Positions 53,421 to 63,643 are shown, counted from the first letter of the stretch. The stretch is 64,000 nucleotides of DNA from Paenibacillus xylanexedens (GCF_007676705.1 NZ_VEBF01000003.1:706691-770690), one strand, 5' to 3'. Translations and numbers: made by a program. Notes: generated by a model from the letters alone, not told the origin.

Positions 53421-54563
53421 ATGAAAATCAGCATAATGAAAAACTATTTAAACGATTCCATACAGCAAGTATCCAAAGCGATATCGAGCCGTACAACGAT
53501 TCCGATCCTGAGCGGTATCAAATTCGACGTCAATCATCAAGGTGTAACGTTGACAGCAAGCGACACCGATATATCCATTCAATCCTTCATCCCGCTTGAA
53601 GATGGAGATAAAAGCGTGGTTCAGGTAGATCAACCAGGCAGTGTAGTCTTGCCTGCCAAGTTTTTCGTAGAGATCATTAAGAAGCTGCCTTCGCAGGAAG
53701 TACACATGGAAGTAAAGGAGAACTTCAACACCTTCATCTCCGCAGGTGCTACCGAGATTCAACTGGTAGGTCTTGATCCGGAAGAATTCCCGGTACTGCC
53801 AAGCATCGAAGAAAACCAAACGGTCTCCATTCCAGGAGATTTGTTGAAAAATATGATCAAACAAACCGTCTTCTCCATTTCCACACATGAGACAACTCCA
53901 ATCCTTACAGGTGTACTTTGGAGTTTGGGTGACAATGAGTTGAAATTTGTGGCAACAGACCGTCACCGTCTTGCTACTCGATCAGCAATGCTGGATAATG
54001 CAGAAGGTATCCGCTTTAACAACGTGGTCATCTCCGGTAAAACACTGAACGAACTCAGCAAAATTGTTCCGGATCAAAATACCCTTGTGGATATCGTTGT
54101 TGCAGATAACCAGGTCCTGTTCAAAATTGACCGTGTATTGTTCTACTCCCGTATTCTGGACGGAACATATCCGGATACTTCTAGAATTATTCCGACGTCA
54201 TACAAAACAGAACTTGTTTTAGATACAAAAAAATTAAGTGAATCCATCGACCGGGCTTATTTGCTGTCGCGTGAAGAGAAAACAAACATCGTGCGTATGC
54301 AAACGATGGATTCGGGATCAGTCGAAATTTCCTCAAGCTCTTCCGAGTTAGGTAAAGTAAGAGAAGAAATCGAACCTGCCGAGTTTACAGGAGATCCGTT
54401 AAAAATCTCGTTCAACTCCAAATACATGCTGGATGTTCTGAAAGTGGTTGAAAGTGAGCAACTGATGATCGCTTTTACCGGCGTCATGAGTCCAATCATC
54501 TTGAAACCGCTGGATGACAGTCACAGCCTTTACGTCATACTGCCATACCGGACGACCAACTAA
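53421..54563 (+). CDS. dnaN: DNA polymerase III beta sliding clamp
   Basis: DnaN is the ring-shaped processivity clamp. The 380-residue protein has the three-domain clamp repeat. Recognisable parts are MKISIMKNYLNDSIQQVSKA, SSRTTIPILSGIKFDV, LKFVATDRHRLATR and the C-terminal VILPYRTTN. It starts at ATG with AGGAGTGAAACC before it. Confidence 0.98.
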   Translation: MKISIMKNYLNDSIQQVSKAISSRTTIPILSGIKFDVNHQGVTLTASDTDISIQSFIPLEDGDKSVVQVDQPGSVVLPAKFFVEIIKKLPSQEVHMEVKENFNTFISAGATEIQLVGLDPEEFPVLPSIEENQTVSIPGDLLKNMIKQTVFSISTHETTPILTGVLWSLGDNELKFVATDRHRLATRSAMLDNAEGIRFNNVVISGKTLNELSKIVPDQNTLVDIVVADNQVLFKIDRVLFYSRILDGTYPDTSRIIPTSYKTELVLDTKKLSESIDRAYLLSREEKTNIVRMQTMDSGSVEISSSSSELGKVREEIEPAEFTGDPLKISFNSKYMLDVLKVVESEQLMIAFTGVMSPIILKPLDDSHSLYVILPYRTTN

Positions 54564-54579
54564 CGAAAGGAAGATCACA

Positions 54580-54795
54580 GTGAACCAAGTTACGATTCGA
54601 ACGGAATATATTAAGCTTGACCAATTTTTGAAATTGGCTGATTGCATCCCAACCGGAGGTATGGCCAAAGCTTTGCTTCAGGAGGGACTTGTACGTGTGA
54701 ATAAAGAGCCTGAGGAACGCCGGGGACGCAAGTTATACCCTGGGGATATCGTTGAAGTGGACGGAGAAGGCACATTCGAAGTTGCTGCAGAGTAA
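54580..54795 (+). CDS. yaaA: S4-domain protein RlbA (YaaA)
   Basis: A 71-residue S4-like RNA-binding protein conserved between dnaN and recF. It has YIKLDQFLKLADCIPTGG, GLVRVNKEPEERRGRKLY and GDIVEVDGEG. Its GTG start at 54580, 16 bases after the dnaN stop and with AAAGGAAG upstream, is preferred over a longer frame that would begin inside dnaN. Confidence 0.93.
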   Translation: MNQVTIRTEYIKLDQFLKLADCIPTGGMAKALLQEGLVRVNKEPEERRGRKLYPGDIVEVDGEGTFEVAAE

Positions 54796-54852
54796 GAAGA
54801 ACAGTTCGATCCTGCTGCCTCCTGTCGGACGGGATAAAAGGGAGGTTACCAC

Positions 54853-55965
54853 GTGTTTGTGAACAGCATTGATCTGCAGAATTTCCGCAATTATGAACAT
54901 CTGAGACTGGACTCTTTTGGTCCCGTAAACTTGTTGATCGGGCAAAATGCCCAAGGAAAGACCAATCTTGCAGAGGCTATTTTTGTACTTGCACTCACCA
55001 AGAGCCACCGTACATCCCGTGACAAGGAGCTAATCCGTTTCGGTGAGGAACGGGCCAGGCTTGCAGCAGAGGTCGACAAAAAGTACGGATCGGTTAAGCT
55101 TGAACTATCGTTGTCGCAACAAGGCAAAAAAGCGAAGATTAACGGCCTGGAGCAGCGCAAGTTAAGTGATTTTGTCGGAGCACTCAATGTCGTGATGTTT
55201 GCACCGGAAGATCTGGAGATTGTAAAAGGCACGCCGGGGGTCCGCCGCCGGTTTCTTGACATGGAGATTGGGCAGGTGGCACCAGGTTACCTGTATCATC
55301 TGCAGCAATATCAAAAAGTGCTGGTCCAGCGAAACAATCTGCTCAAGCAGCTATGGGGACAAGGGGCATCAGCCCAGACCATGCTTGAGGTGTGGAACGA
55401 ACAACTGGTCGAGCATGGTGTTAAAATCGTCAAAAAAAGGAAACAATTCATAAAGAAACTGCAAAAGTGGGCAGAAACGATTCATCAGGGGATCACCGGA
55501 GGCGGAGAAGTCTTGCGGCTGGCCTACCTTCCGTCCTTCAGCGAAGCGGCTGAAGAAGATGAAGCTGTCTTAATGGACCAATTTATGATAAAATTATCAC
55601 AAATGAAAGAGCAGGAGATTCGCCGAGGCACAACCCTTAGTGGGCCGCATCGGGATGACCTGTCCTTTTTCATTAACGATCGGGAAGTACAAACATATGG
55701 CTCGCAGGGGCAGCAGCGCACAACGGCGTTGTCCCTTAAACTTGCGGAAATTGAACTGATTCACGAAGAAATCGGAGAATATCCGGTCCTGCTTTTGGAC
55801 GATGTCCTGTCCGAGTTGGACCCTTTTCGTCAGACGCAGCTGATCGAAACGTTCCAGAGCAAGGTGCAAACCTTTATTACGGCTACGGGGATCGAGAGCC
55901 TGAACGTTGACAAGCTCAAAGATGCCAGTATTTATCACGTTCATGCCGGACAGGTTGAACGCTAA
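54853..55965 (+). CDS. recF: Recombination protein RecF
   Basis: RecF, an SMC-like ATPase, helps load RecA at gaps. NFRNYEHLRLD, Walker A LIGQNAQGKTNLAEAI, signature SGPHRDDLSFFIN and Walker B YPVLLLDDVLSELD are all present. Its 370 residues are normal. It begins at GTG with GGAGG seven bases upstream. Confidence 0.98.
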   Translation: MFVNSIDLQNFRNYEHLRLDSFGPVNLLIGQNAQGKTNLAEAIFVLALTKSHRTSRDKELIRFGEERARLAAEVDKKYGSVKLELSLSQQGKKAKINGLEQRKLSDFVGALNVVMFAPEDLEIVKGTPGVRRRFLDMEIGQVAPGYLYHLQQYQKVLVQRNNLLKQLWGQGASAQTMLEVWNEQLVEHGVKIVKKRKQFIKKLQKWAETIHQGITGGGEVLRLAYLPSFSEAAEEDEAVLMDQFMIKLSQMKEQEIRRGTTLSGPHRDDLSFFINDREVQTYGSQGQQRTTALSLKLAEIELIHEEIGEYPVLLLDDVLSELDPFRQTQLIETFQSKVQTFITATGIESLNVDKLKDASIYHVHAGQVER

Positions 55966-55978
55966 GGAGTGAGGGCTT

Positions 55979-56227
55979 ATGTACATTCATCTGGGCGGTG
56001 AGAAGATCATCCGTTCTTCCGAATTGGTCGCTATTTTTGATATATCGATTGAAAAATCCTCAAAGATCTCCAAGCAGTATGTCACGCATGCCGAGCAGGA
56101 AAAAACCGTGGAACACATCGGTGAAGAGGAAGCCAAGTCCATTGTGGTGACCAAAAACATTGTGTACTACTCGCCTATTTCCTCAGCCACGCTGAAGAAG
56201 CGGGCTCACATTTTTCCTGATCTTTAG
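55979..56227 (+). CDS. remB: Extracellular matrix regulator RemB (YaaB)
   Basis: An 82-residue DUF370 protein beginning MYIHLGGEKIIRSSELVAIF. In B. subtilis RemB acts with RemA in matrix gene control. It lies between recF and gyrB as in B. subtilis; AAGGAG lies before the ATG. Confidence 0.93.
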   Translation: MYIHLGGEKIIRSSELVAIFDISIEKSSKISKQYVTHAEQEKTVEHIGEEEAKSIVVTKNIVYYSPISSATLKKRAHIFPDL

Positions 56228-56372
56228 CGTTGGTGTGGCATTAAAGGTGTGTCTTTTGCTGCTTGTCTTTAATTTGGACAGCTGGCTGAAATGAAGGACG
56301 TTGCCTGTTTCAGCAAACATTCTTAGTTAACGCATATTTACGATATTGAATCTATAGAAGTAGGTGAAAGGC

Positions 56373-58283
56373 ATGTCTATGAATCAACCGTCATATGATG
56401 CGAATGAAATTCAGGTCCTTGAAGGATTGGAAGCCGTACGGAAGCGTCCGGGGATGTATATCGGTTCCACCAGTTCCAAGGGCCTGCATCATCTGGTCTG
56501 GGAAGTAGTGGACAACAGTATCGACGAAGCGCTTGCAGGTTACTGTGACCACATTGAGGTCAGTATCCATGAAGACAACAGCGTAACTGTAGTCGATAAC
56601 GGTCGGGGTATTCCTGTCGGCGAACATGCCAAAATGAAACGTCCTGCACTTGAGGTAGTTATGACTGTCCTCCATGCAGGAGGAAAATTTGGCGGCGGCG
56701 GATATAAAGTATCCGGTGGTTTGCATGGTGTCGGTGTGTCCGTTGTGAATGCTCTCTCTGAAAAAGTGGTTGTAACGGTTAAACGTGAGGGACATATCTA
56801 CCAACAGGAATATCGCCGTGGAGCTCCACAGTATGACCTGAAAGTAATCGGTACAACGGACGAAACGGGAACAACGGTTAGGTTCCATCCAGACCCTGAA
56901 ATTTTTACGGAAACGAGAGTTTATGAATATGACATCTTGCTTGCCCGTATTCGTGAGCTGGCGTTCCTGAACAAGGGCATTGGTCTTACACTAACGGATG
57001 AGCGTACAGGTGCAACCAACTCGTTCCTGTACGAAGGCGGCATTATCGAATACGTCTCCTTCCTCAACCAGAAGCGCGAAGTACTGCATGAAAATCCAAT
57101 TTACGTCGAAGGTTCAAGAGACAACATCCAGGTGGAAGTTGCGTTGCAATACAATGACAACTACACCGAGAATATCTATTCCTTCGCGAACAATATCAAC
57201 ACGCATGAGGGCGGAACCCATGAATCAGGTTTCAAGAGTGCCCTTACACGGATCATCAATGACTACGCCCGTAAGGCAGGGGTAATCAAAGACAGCACAG
57301 GGAACCTTTCCGGGGACGATGTGCGTGAAGGTTTGACGGCTATTATTTCGGTCAAGATTCCAGAACCGCAATTTGAGGGACAGACGAAGACCAAGCTGGG
57401 AAACAGTGAAGTACGTGGTATTGTCGAATCCTTGTTTGCCGAGAAGCTGCAGGAATTCCTGGAAGAGAATCCTTCCGTATCCCGTCGCATTTTGGAAAAA
57501 GGACTGCAAGCAGCACGTGCTCGTGAAGCGGCACGTAAAGCTCGGGAACTGACACGTCGTAAAGGTGCACTGGAAGTAAGCTCACTCCCAGGTAAACTGG
57601 CCGACTGTTCATCCAAGGATGCTTCAATCAGCGAATTGTACATCGTCGAAGGTGACTCTGCCGGCGGATCAGCGAAGCAAGGTCGGGATCGACATTTCCA
57701 AGCGATTTTGCCGCTCCGTGGTAAGATTCTGAACGTGGAAAAAGCTCGTCTGGACCGGATCTTGGGTAATGCTGAGATTAGAGCGATTATTACGGCGATG
57801 GGTACAGGTATTGGTGATGACTTTGATATTGCCAAAGCCCGCTATCACAAAATCATTTTGATGACTGATGCCGATGTCGATGGTGCTCATATCCGAACAC
57901 TGCTTCTGACATTCCTGTATCGGTACATGCGCAAAATCATTGAGGCAGGTTATGTATATATTGCACAGCCGCCATTGTTCAAGATTGAGCGTAACAAAGT
58001 AATTCGCTATGCTGGTTCCGAGAAAGAGCGCGATGAAATTATTGCAACGCTCGGCGAAAATGCGAAATTCAACGTTCAGCGTTACAAAGGTCTCGGTGAG
58101 ATGAATGCCGGACAATTGTGGGAAACGACGATGGATCCGGAGAGCCGGACCATGATGCAAGTATCGATCAACGATGCCATCCTTGCTGATGCCATGTTCG
58201 ACACCCTCATGGGGGATAACGTTGAACCGCGTCGTGACTTTATTCAGGAAAATGCTAAATACGTGAAAAACCTCGACATTTAA
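56373..58283 (+). CDS. gyrB: DNA gyrase subunit B
   Basis: GyrB supplies the ATPase of gyrase. GHKL motifs VVDNSIDEALAGYCD, VVDNGRGIPVG and GGGYKVSGGLHGVG, and the TOPRIM motifs EGDSAGGSAKQGRDR and TDADVDGAHIRTLLL are intact. It is 636 residues. The ATG at 56373 is favoured, with AGGTG seven bases before it; a GTG three codons earlier lies in that site. Confidence 0.98.
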   Translation: MSMNQPSYDANEIQVLEGLEAVRKRPGMYIGSTSSKGLHHLVWEVVDNSIDEALAGYCDHIEVSIHEDNSVTVVDNGRGIPVGEHAKMKRPALEVVMTVLHAGGKFGGGGYKVSGGLHGVGVSVVNALSEKVVVTVKREGHIYQQEYRRGAPQYDLKVIGTTDETGTTVRFHPDPEIFTETRVYEYDILLARIRELAFLNKGIGLTLTDERTGATNSFLYEGGIIEYVSFLNQKREVLHENPIYVEGSRDNIQVEVALQYNDNYTENIYSFANNINTHEGGTHESGFKSALTRIINDYARKAGVIKDSTGNLSGDDVREGLTAIISVKIPEPQFEGQTKTKLGNSEVRGIVESLFAEKLQEFLEENPSVSRRILEKGLQAARAREAARKARELTRRKGALEVSSLPGKLADCSSKDASISELYIVEGDSAGGSAKQGRDRHFQAILPLRGKILNVEKARLDRILGNAEIRAIITAMGTGIGDDFDIAKARYHKIILMTDADVDGAHIRTLLLTFLYRYMRKIIEAGYVYIAQPPLFKIERNKVIRYAGSEKERDEIIATLGENAKFNVQRYKGLGEMNAGQLWETTMDPESRTMMQVSINDAILADAMFDTLMGDNVEPRRDFIQENAKYVKNLDI

Positions 58284-58295
58284 CCATATTCGAAG

Positions 58296-58320
58296 AGGCG
58301 CCTGAGAGGGCGCCTTTTTA
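58296..58320 (+). terminator. Terminator of gyrB
   Basis: AGGCGCC pairs with GGCGCCT and is followed by TTTTTA, 13 bases after the gyrB stop. It also separates gyrB from the convergent YheC/D-type gene. Confidence 0.93.
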
Positions 58321-58371
58321 TATTATTGGAATCATCGAAGAGGGAAGTTAATAGACTTCCGTATTCGTTTG

Positions 58372-59319
58372 TTACCGACGTACACGTTTTTTAGCAGACG
58401 AGGCCTGTGCTTTAGGGGATGGACGAGAGGTTTTACCCTTTTTGGAGGGTAAACGACCGTAGGCAATGGCATATCGTTTAATCTTCCGGTACGCCTCCTT
58501 GTCCGGCAGTAAGCCAAAAGCATAAATGCCCGGCAGTGTGTTAACTTCAAGAATCCAGGGGCGCCCTTCTTCGTCTAGTGCAATATCAATACCGATCTCT
58601 TTGAGCCTTGGAAATGATGTTTGCAATTGCACAGCGGTATGAATGCCTAGTCGGTACAGCTCATTACGAAGCTTCTTGAAGCGATCCTGGTGAAGATGGG
58701 GGAGTACGAGTTCCTCGAACGTGGCCAATCGTCCACCACCGTGAATGTTGGTGATGATTTTGCCTGGCGCGGCGACCCGTCCGAGTATACCTGTTGTTTC
58801 CCAGTTATGTTGCAGATTTTTCTGGGTCAACACACGCAAGTCAAAAGGCAAATCCTTATACTTCATCAGTGGGATTCCTTGTTGAATAATATAGTCACGT
58901 TTCTGTATCCGATCATTCAGCGCCCGTTCAAGATCGTCCAGGGAATGAAATGACTTCTCCTCTGTTCCGTATTGGAGTTGATATGTTGTTGTGAGGTGAG
59001 TAGCTCTGGAAGTAACAGAGGTCGCCTCGGTTTCGCCAGGTAGGTTTCGATCATTGGTTTCTTCGGAAACCTCTGTATCTGCCGTGGAATCTTCGGAATA
59101 AAACACAGGTTGGTACAGACGGGTGGTTTTCACCCGCATTACGCCATTACCGTAAGTGCCACGGTCCGGCTTGATATAGTTGGACTCGAATAATTCAGTC
59201 ATTCGTTCCAGAGTTTGACGACTATATTTTCGGGTTACGGGAATATATTCATTCACACTGCGACTGCGTTGTAACACAGCTGTTTTGGCCCATTTGCTGG
59301 AGACACGCTGGATACCCAA
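58372..59319 (-). CDS. YheC/YheD-type ATP-grasp protein, spore coat associated
   Basis: A 315-residue protein of the YheC/D family, ATP-grasp proteins linked to the spore coat. Features include YIKPDRGTYGNGVMRV, a variable acidic insert (about 75-105), PFDLRVLTQKN, IGIDIALDEEGRPWILEVNTLPGIYAFGL and a basic tail of Lys/Arg/Ser. It begins at TTG with a modest ribosome site, so the start is uncertain. It sits between gyrB and gyrA on the opposite strand, against replication. Confidence 0.85.
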   Translation of the reverse strand: MGIQRVSSKWAKTAVLQRSRSVNEYIPVTRKYSRQTLERMTELFESNYIKPDRGTYGNGVMRVKTTRLYQPVFYSEDSTADTEVSEETNDRNLPGETEATSVTSRATHLTTTYQLQYGTEEKSFHSLDDLERALNDRIQKRDYIIQQGIPLMKYKDLPFDLRVLTQKNLQHNWETTGILGRVAAPGKIITNIHGGGRLATFEELVLPHLHQDRFKKLRNELYRLGIHTAVQLQTSFPRLKEIGIDIALDEEGRPWILEVNTLPGIYAFGLLPDKEAYRKIKRYAIAYGRLPSKKGKTSRPSPKAQASSAKKRVRR

Positions 59320-59380
59320 GATTCATCAACCCTTTCATGTTTTGCTCAGTTCTCAATAGGGGAAGACACGGAGAAATCGA

Positions 59381-59636
59381 AGGACAAGTTACGATTTCAG
59401 TGGTATAATAGAGAAATATGGCGTTTTGTGCGATGAGCTGCATAATTTGTAGTTTGATCGTAGAACGGGAACGGCTTTAGCCACGGTGGGCACAGTATAA
59501 ATGCCGCTTTTCCTAGCATTGTATGTGCAATTGGGGAGGAAGGCAGGGCGAATCCCCAGACACGTAGAAGTTCCCGGAAGAAAGGCTATTGCCCAGCGGA
59601 CGTTTAATTGTGTAACTTTTGTGAAAGTAATATAAT
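59381..59636 (+). promoter_or_regulatory. Two candidate gyrA promoters
   Basis: Distal: AGGACA (59381-59386), 17 bases, TGG-TATAAT (59404-59409). Proximal: TTGTGT (59608-59613), 17 bases, TATAAT (59631-59636). The distal one would make a leader of about 335 bases. The 59320-59745 gap shows no gene. Confidence 0.65.
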
Positions 59637-59745
59637 AAAGAATAGCGTTCTTGCGCGGTTTTAGCCTTGTTAGGCTTTTCACATATAATCAATTTATTGA
59701 ATGACGGAATGGAACGTTTGTTGAAGGACAAGAAGGAGGTCCAGC

Positions 59746-62298
59746 ATGGCGGAAGAAATGAACTCGCAGATTACAGATCGGGATATTGGCGTCGAGATGC
59801 GTGAATCGTTTATGGATTATGCGATGAGCATCATTGTTAGTCGTGCCTTACCTGACGTGCGTGATGGATTGAAGCCGGTTCACCGGCGTATTCTGTACGC
59901 AATGTCGGAGCTTGGTATGACACCCGATAAACCACATAAAAAATCAGCCAGAATCGTCGGCGAAGTTATCGGTAAGTATCACCCGCACGGTGACTCTGCT
60001 GTTTACGAGACGATGGTACGGATGGCACAGGATTTCTCCCTGCGTTATATGCACGTAGATGGACATGGTAACTTTGGATCGGTCGATGGCGATATGGCAG
60101 CAGCCATGCGTTATACGGAAGCTCGTTTGTCCAAGATTGCAATGGAAATGCTCAGAGATATCAACAAGGATACAATTGACTTCCAGCCGAACTATGACGG
60201 TGAAGAACATGAGCCTATTGTTTTACCTGCGCGTTTTCCTAACTTGCTTGTCAATGGGGTTGGCGGGATCGCGGTAGGTATGGCAACCAATATTCCTCCT
60301 CATAATCTGGGAGAGGTCATTGACGGCGTACAGGCCATGATTCAAAATCCGGACATTACCTCCATGGAACTGATGGATTACATTCAAGGGCCAGACTTCC
60401 CGACGTCCGGTTACATTCTGGGACGCTCAGGCATTCGCCAGGCATATCAGACTGGACGTGGTTCAGTAACGATGCGGGCCAAAACCAACATCGAAGAGAA
60501 TAACAATAAGGCGAGAATTATTGTTACGGAGCTCCCTTATCAAGTGAACAAGGCAAGACTCGTTGAGAAAATTGCCGAGTTGGTACGTGATAAAAAGATT
60601 GATGGCATTACAGACCTTCGTGATGAGTCTGACCGTAACGGTATGCGGGTTGTAATTGAACTCCGCAGAGACGTGAATCCGGGGGTTGTTCTGAACAACC
60701 TGTACAAACATACATCGATGCAATCCACTTTCGGGATTAACATGCTTGCGATTGTAAATAAAGAGCCTAAAATTCTAAACTTGCGTGAAGTGTTGTATCA
60801 CTATCTGCAGCATCAGATCGAGGTTATTCGCAGACGTACGCAGTTTGAACTGAAAAAGGCTGAAGCTCGTGCACATATTCTGGAAGGTTTGCGTATTGCA
60901 CTGGATCATATCGACGAGATTATTACGTTGATTCGTTCATCCAGTAATGCGGATGCAGCCAGAGAAGGTTTGATTGAGCGTTTCTCACTCAGTCATGATC
61001 AGGCTCAAGCTATTCTGGATATGCGTCTGCAACGCCTTACAGGTTTGGAACGCGAACGTATTGAGAACGAATATAACGAACTGATGGTCAAAATCAGAGA
61101 GTATCGTGAAATTTTGGCCAATGAGCATCTCGTACTTGAAATTATCAGTACAGAGTTGCAAGAGATTCGCGACCGCTTTAGCGATGATCGCCGTACAGAG
61201 ATTACTGTAGGTGAAGAAAGTATTCTGGATGAAGACCTAATTCCGCGTGAAGAGGTTATCATCACGATTACCCATACTGGCTACGTGAAACGTCTGCCGG
61301 TATCCACATACCGCAGCCAGAAACGTGGTGGGCGTGGGGTTGTGGGGATGGACACCAAAGATACCGACTTCGTTGAGCATCTGTTTGTGACCAACTCCCA
61401 CAATTACCTCATGTTCTTCACGGACAAAGGTAAAGTGTATCGTCTCAAAGCTTATGAGATTCCAGAGCTTGGACGTACCGCACGTGGAACACCTATTATC
61501 AACCTGATCCAGATCGAGCAGGGCGAATCGGTCAATGCCGTAATTCCGGTTCAGGAATTCGAGAGTGACAGATTCTTGTTCTTTGCTACCCGCCAAGGGG
61601 TTGTGAAGAAGACGCCACTTGAGGATTACACCAACATTCGCAAAGGCGGCCTGATCGGTATTTCCTTGCGTGATGATGATATCCTGATTGATGTTAAGCT
61701 GACCGATGGACAGCAAGAGATCATTATGGGTACAGCTCACGGAATGTCCATCCGATTCTCGGAAGGTAACGTACGTTCCATGGGACGTAGTGCAACCGGG
61801 GTTAAAGGGATCACATTGGATGAACAGGATGCCGTTATTGGCATGGATGTAGTCGATAAAGAGCTTGATGTTCTGATCGTTACAGCCAAAGGTTACGGTA
61901 AACGTACACCTGTCAGTGATTATCGGATGCAGACTCGTGGCGGTAAAGGGATCAAGACCATTAATGTTACAGAGAAGAACGGCTCAGTAGTCAGCCTCAA
62001 AATGGTTAAAACGGAAGAGGATCTGATGATCATCACATCTAGCGGTACTTTGATCCGGATGAGCATGGAAGGCATATCCACTATGGGTCGATACACGCAG
62101 GGCGTGAAACTGATTCATATTCGTGATGAGGATTCCGTAGCTACAGTCAGCCGAATCGATAAGAATGAAGAAGAACCAGACGACGAATTGCTTGAAGGCT
62201 CGGAAGGCGGGGATTCCCAAGCTCCGGAAGTAAGCCTGGAAGAAGGCACCGTTGCTGACGCTGAAGTCGAAGGCGACGATTCCGGTTCGGAAGCATAA
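59746..62298 (+). CDS. gyrA: DNA gyrase subunit A
   Basis: GyrA cuts and rejoins DNA. ALPDVRDGLKPVHRRILYAM, KYHPHGDSAVYETMVRMAQ (quinolone-resistance region with serine in DSAVYE) and the active tyrosine in AAMRYTEARLSK are present. The C-terminal beta-pinwheel has the GyrA box QKRGGRG. An acidic tail rich in Glu, Asp and Ser ends the 850-residue protein. AAGGAGG precedes the ATG. Confidence 0.98.
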   Translation: MAEEMNSQITDRDIGVEMRESFMDYAMSIIVSRALPDVRDGLKPVHRRILYAMSELGMTPDKPHKKSARIVGEVIGKYHPHGDSAVYETMVRMAQDFSLRYMHVDGHGNFGSVDGDMAAAMRYTEARLSKIAMEMLRDINKDTIDFQPNYDGEEHEPIVLPARFPNLLVNGVGGIAVGMATNIPPHNLGEVIDGVQAMIQNPDITSMELMDYIQGPDFPTSGYILGRSGIRQAYQTGRGSVTMRAKTNIEENNNKARIIVTELPYQVNKARLVEKIAELVRDKKIDGITDLRDESDRNGMRVVIELRRDVNPGVVLNNLYKHTSMQSTFGINMLAIVNKEPKILNLREVLYHYLQHQIEVIRRRTQFELKKAEARAHILEGLRIALDHIDEIITLIRSSSNADAAREGLIERFSLSHDQAQAILDMRLQRLTGLERERIENEYNELMVKIREYREILANEHLVLEIISTELQEIRDRFSDDRRTEITVGEESILDEDLIPREEVIITITHTGYVKRLPVSTYRSQKRGGRGVVGMDTKDTDFVEHLFVTNSHNYLMFFTDKGKVYRLKAYEIPELGRTARGTPIINLIQIEQGESVNAVIPVQEFESDRFLFFATRQGVVKKTPLEDYTNIRKGGLIGISLRDDDILIDVKLTDGQQEIIMGTAHGMSIRFSEGNVRSMGRSATGVKGITLDEQDAVIGMDVVDKELDVLIVTAKGYGKRTPVSDYRMQTRGGKGIKTINVTEKNGSVVSLKMVKTEEDLMIITSSGTLIRMSMEGISTMGRYTQGVKLIHIRDEDSVATVSRIDKNEEEPDDELLEGSEGGDSQAPEVSLEEGTVADAEVEGDDSGSEA

Positions 62299-62347
62299 GA
62301 TAGAACTTTCTGAAGACCAATCTATTGGTGATTGGAACAAGATTTTA

Positions 62348-62372
62348 GAGGGCTCCCACTGGGGGCCCTTTT
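62348..62372 (+). terminator. Terminator of gyrA
   Basis: AGGGCTCCC pairs with GGGGGCCCT, followed by TTTTGTTG, about 50 bases after the gyrA stop. Confidence 0.88.
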
Positions 62373-62524
62373 GTTGTATAAAGGAATGTCCATCTTTCAT
62401 TCCTTACAATCTGGGATGTACAGCCTGATTTTTGAGTAATATAATGGGAAATATCAAGAAAAACCGGGACTATGGTCTTGTTTTAGTATTAACATAGAAG
62501 AACGATGAGCGAGGGGAATAACAC

Positions 62525-63643
62525 ATGGGATTAATCACCCTGTCAGAAGTCAAACCAGGACTCAAACTTGGGAGTGATGTGCACACACTTCGCGGCAACG
62601 TCCTGCTTCAGAAGGGCAAAGTCATTTTACCCAAGGATATGGAAGTGCTCAGAGCCTTTATGATTCACCAGGTGGATATTGAACAAGAAAGAACGGTAGC
62701 GGGCAGCACAGGGTCCAAAGGTGCAGCTGCGTCGGCAGGAAGTACGGCAAGTGAGAAGAATGGGGAACGGGCAGGTAAGGCAGGAAACGCCATCACAGCT
62801 CCTGCAGCAACGTCTCTACAGGATGAGTATGAGAAGATGGTCGGATTAACCAAAAGTGCATTCCTGTCCTCTCTCGCGGCTGAATTGCCTGTATATGAGT
62901 TGCGTACACAGTTGGAGGCTTTATTTGTACATCTCAAACAATATAATGTGCTTACCTTTAGCCCACGAGTAATACAAGAACATGATTATGTGTATCACCA
63001 TGCCGTACTGAGTGCGATCACATCGTATCAACTGGCCCAATGGATGGATCTCCCGTCCAAGGATTGGATGCAAGTTGCCTTTGCAGGCTTGTTCCATGAT
63101 ATTGGTAACAACAAAGTAGATCCGCAGATTCTCCATAAACCATCCACGTTGACCGCTACAGAGCAAGAAGAGATCCGTCAGCATACTAAATATGGCTATC
63201 AGATTCTTAAACAGGCAAAGGCCATTAATGAGGGAGCCAGACTTGCAGCTTTGCAGCATCATGAAAAAGTTGACGGATCGGGGTACCCATTGCAGCTTAG
63301 CGGAACGCAAATTCATATTTACGCCAAGATTGTAGCTATAGCTGATATTTTCCACGCCATGACACTGGAGAAGATCTACCGTAAGGCACAATCCCCGTAT
63401 CTGGTCCTGGAACAGATCCAGAGCGAAGCGTTCGGGAAATTGGATCCTGCAATTGTGAGTGTATTTGTTCAACGGTCGACCCAGATCCATAATGGCATCC
63501 GAGTGAAACTCAGCAATAACCAAATAGGAGAGATCGTATTCTCTGATCGGGATCATCCTACACGTCCTATGGTGTCAGTAGAAGGAACCATCATTAACCT
63601 AATGCAGCAAAGGCAGCTTCACATTCAAGAGGTTATCGGTTAA
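62525..63643 (+). CDS. HD-GYP domain protein, probable cyclic-di-GMP phosphodiesterase
   Basis: A 372-residue cytoplasmic protein. An N-terminal domain (about 1-55) is followed by a low-complexity Ala/Gly/Ser/Lys linker (about 58-97) and the HD-GYP domain (about 150-345). His191-Asp192 lie in HDIGNNKVD, HHE at 245-247 and GSGYP at 251-255. The usual HDIGK lysine is replaced by asparagine. The metal residues look complete, so hydrolysis of c-di-GMP is plausible. GAGGGG lies before the ATG. It stands alone between gyrA and the rRNA operon. Confidence 0.85.
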   Translation: MGLITLSEVKPGLKLGSDVHTLRGNVLLQKGKVILPKDMEVLRAFMIHQVDIEQERTVAGSTGSKGAAASAGSTASEKNGERAGKAGNAITAPAATSLQDEYEKMVGLTKSAFLSSLAAELPVYELRTQLEALFVHLKQYNVLTFSPRVIQEHDYVYHHAVLSAITSYQLAQWMDLPSKDWMQVAFAGLFHDIGNNKVDPQILHKPSTLTATEQEEIRQHTKYGYQILKQAKAINEGARLAALQHHEKVDGSGYPLQLSGTQIHIYAKIVAIADIFHAMTLEKIYRKAQSPYLVLEQIQSEAFGKLDPAIVSVFVQRSTQIHNGIRVKLSNNQIGEIVFSDRDHPTRPMVSVEGTIINLMQQRQLHIQEVIG

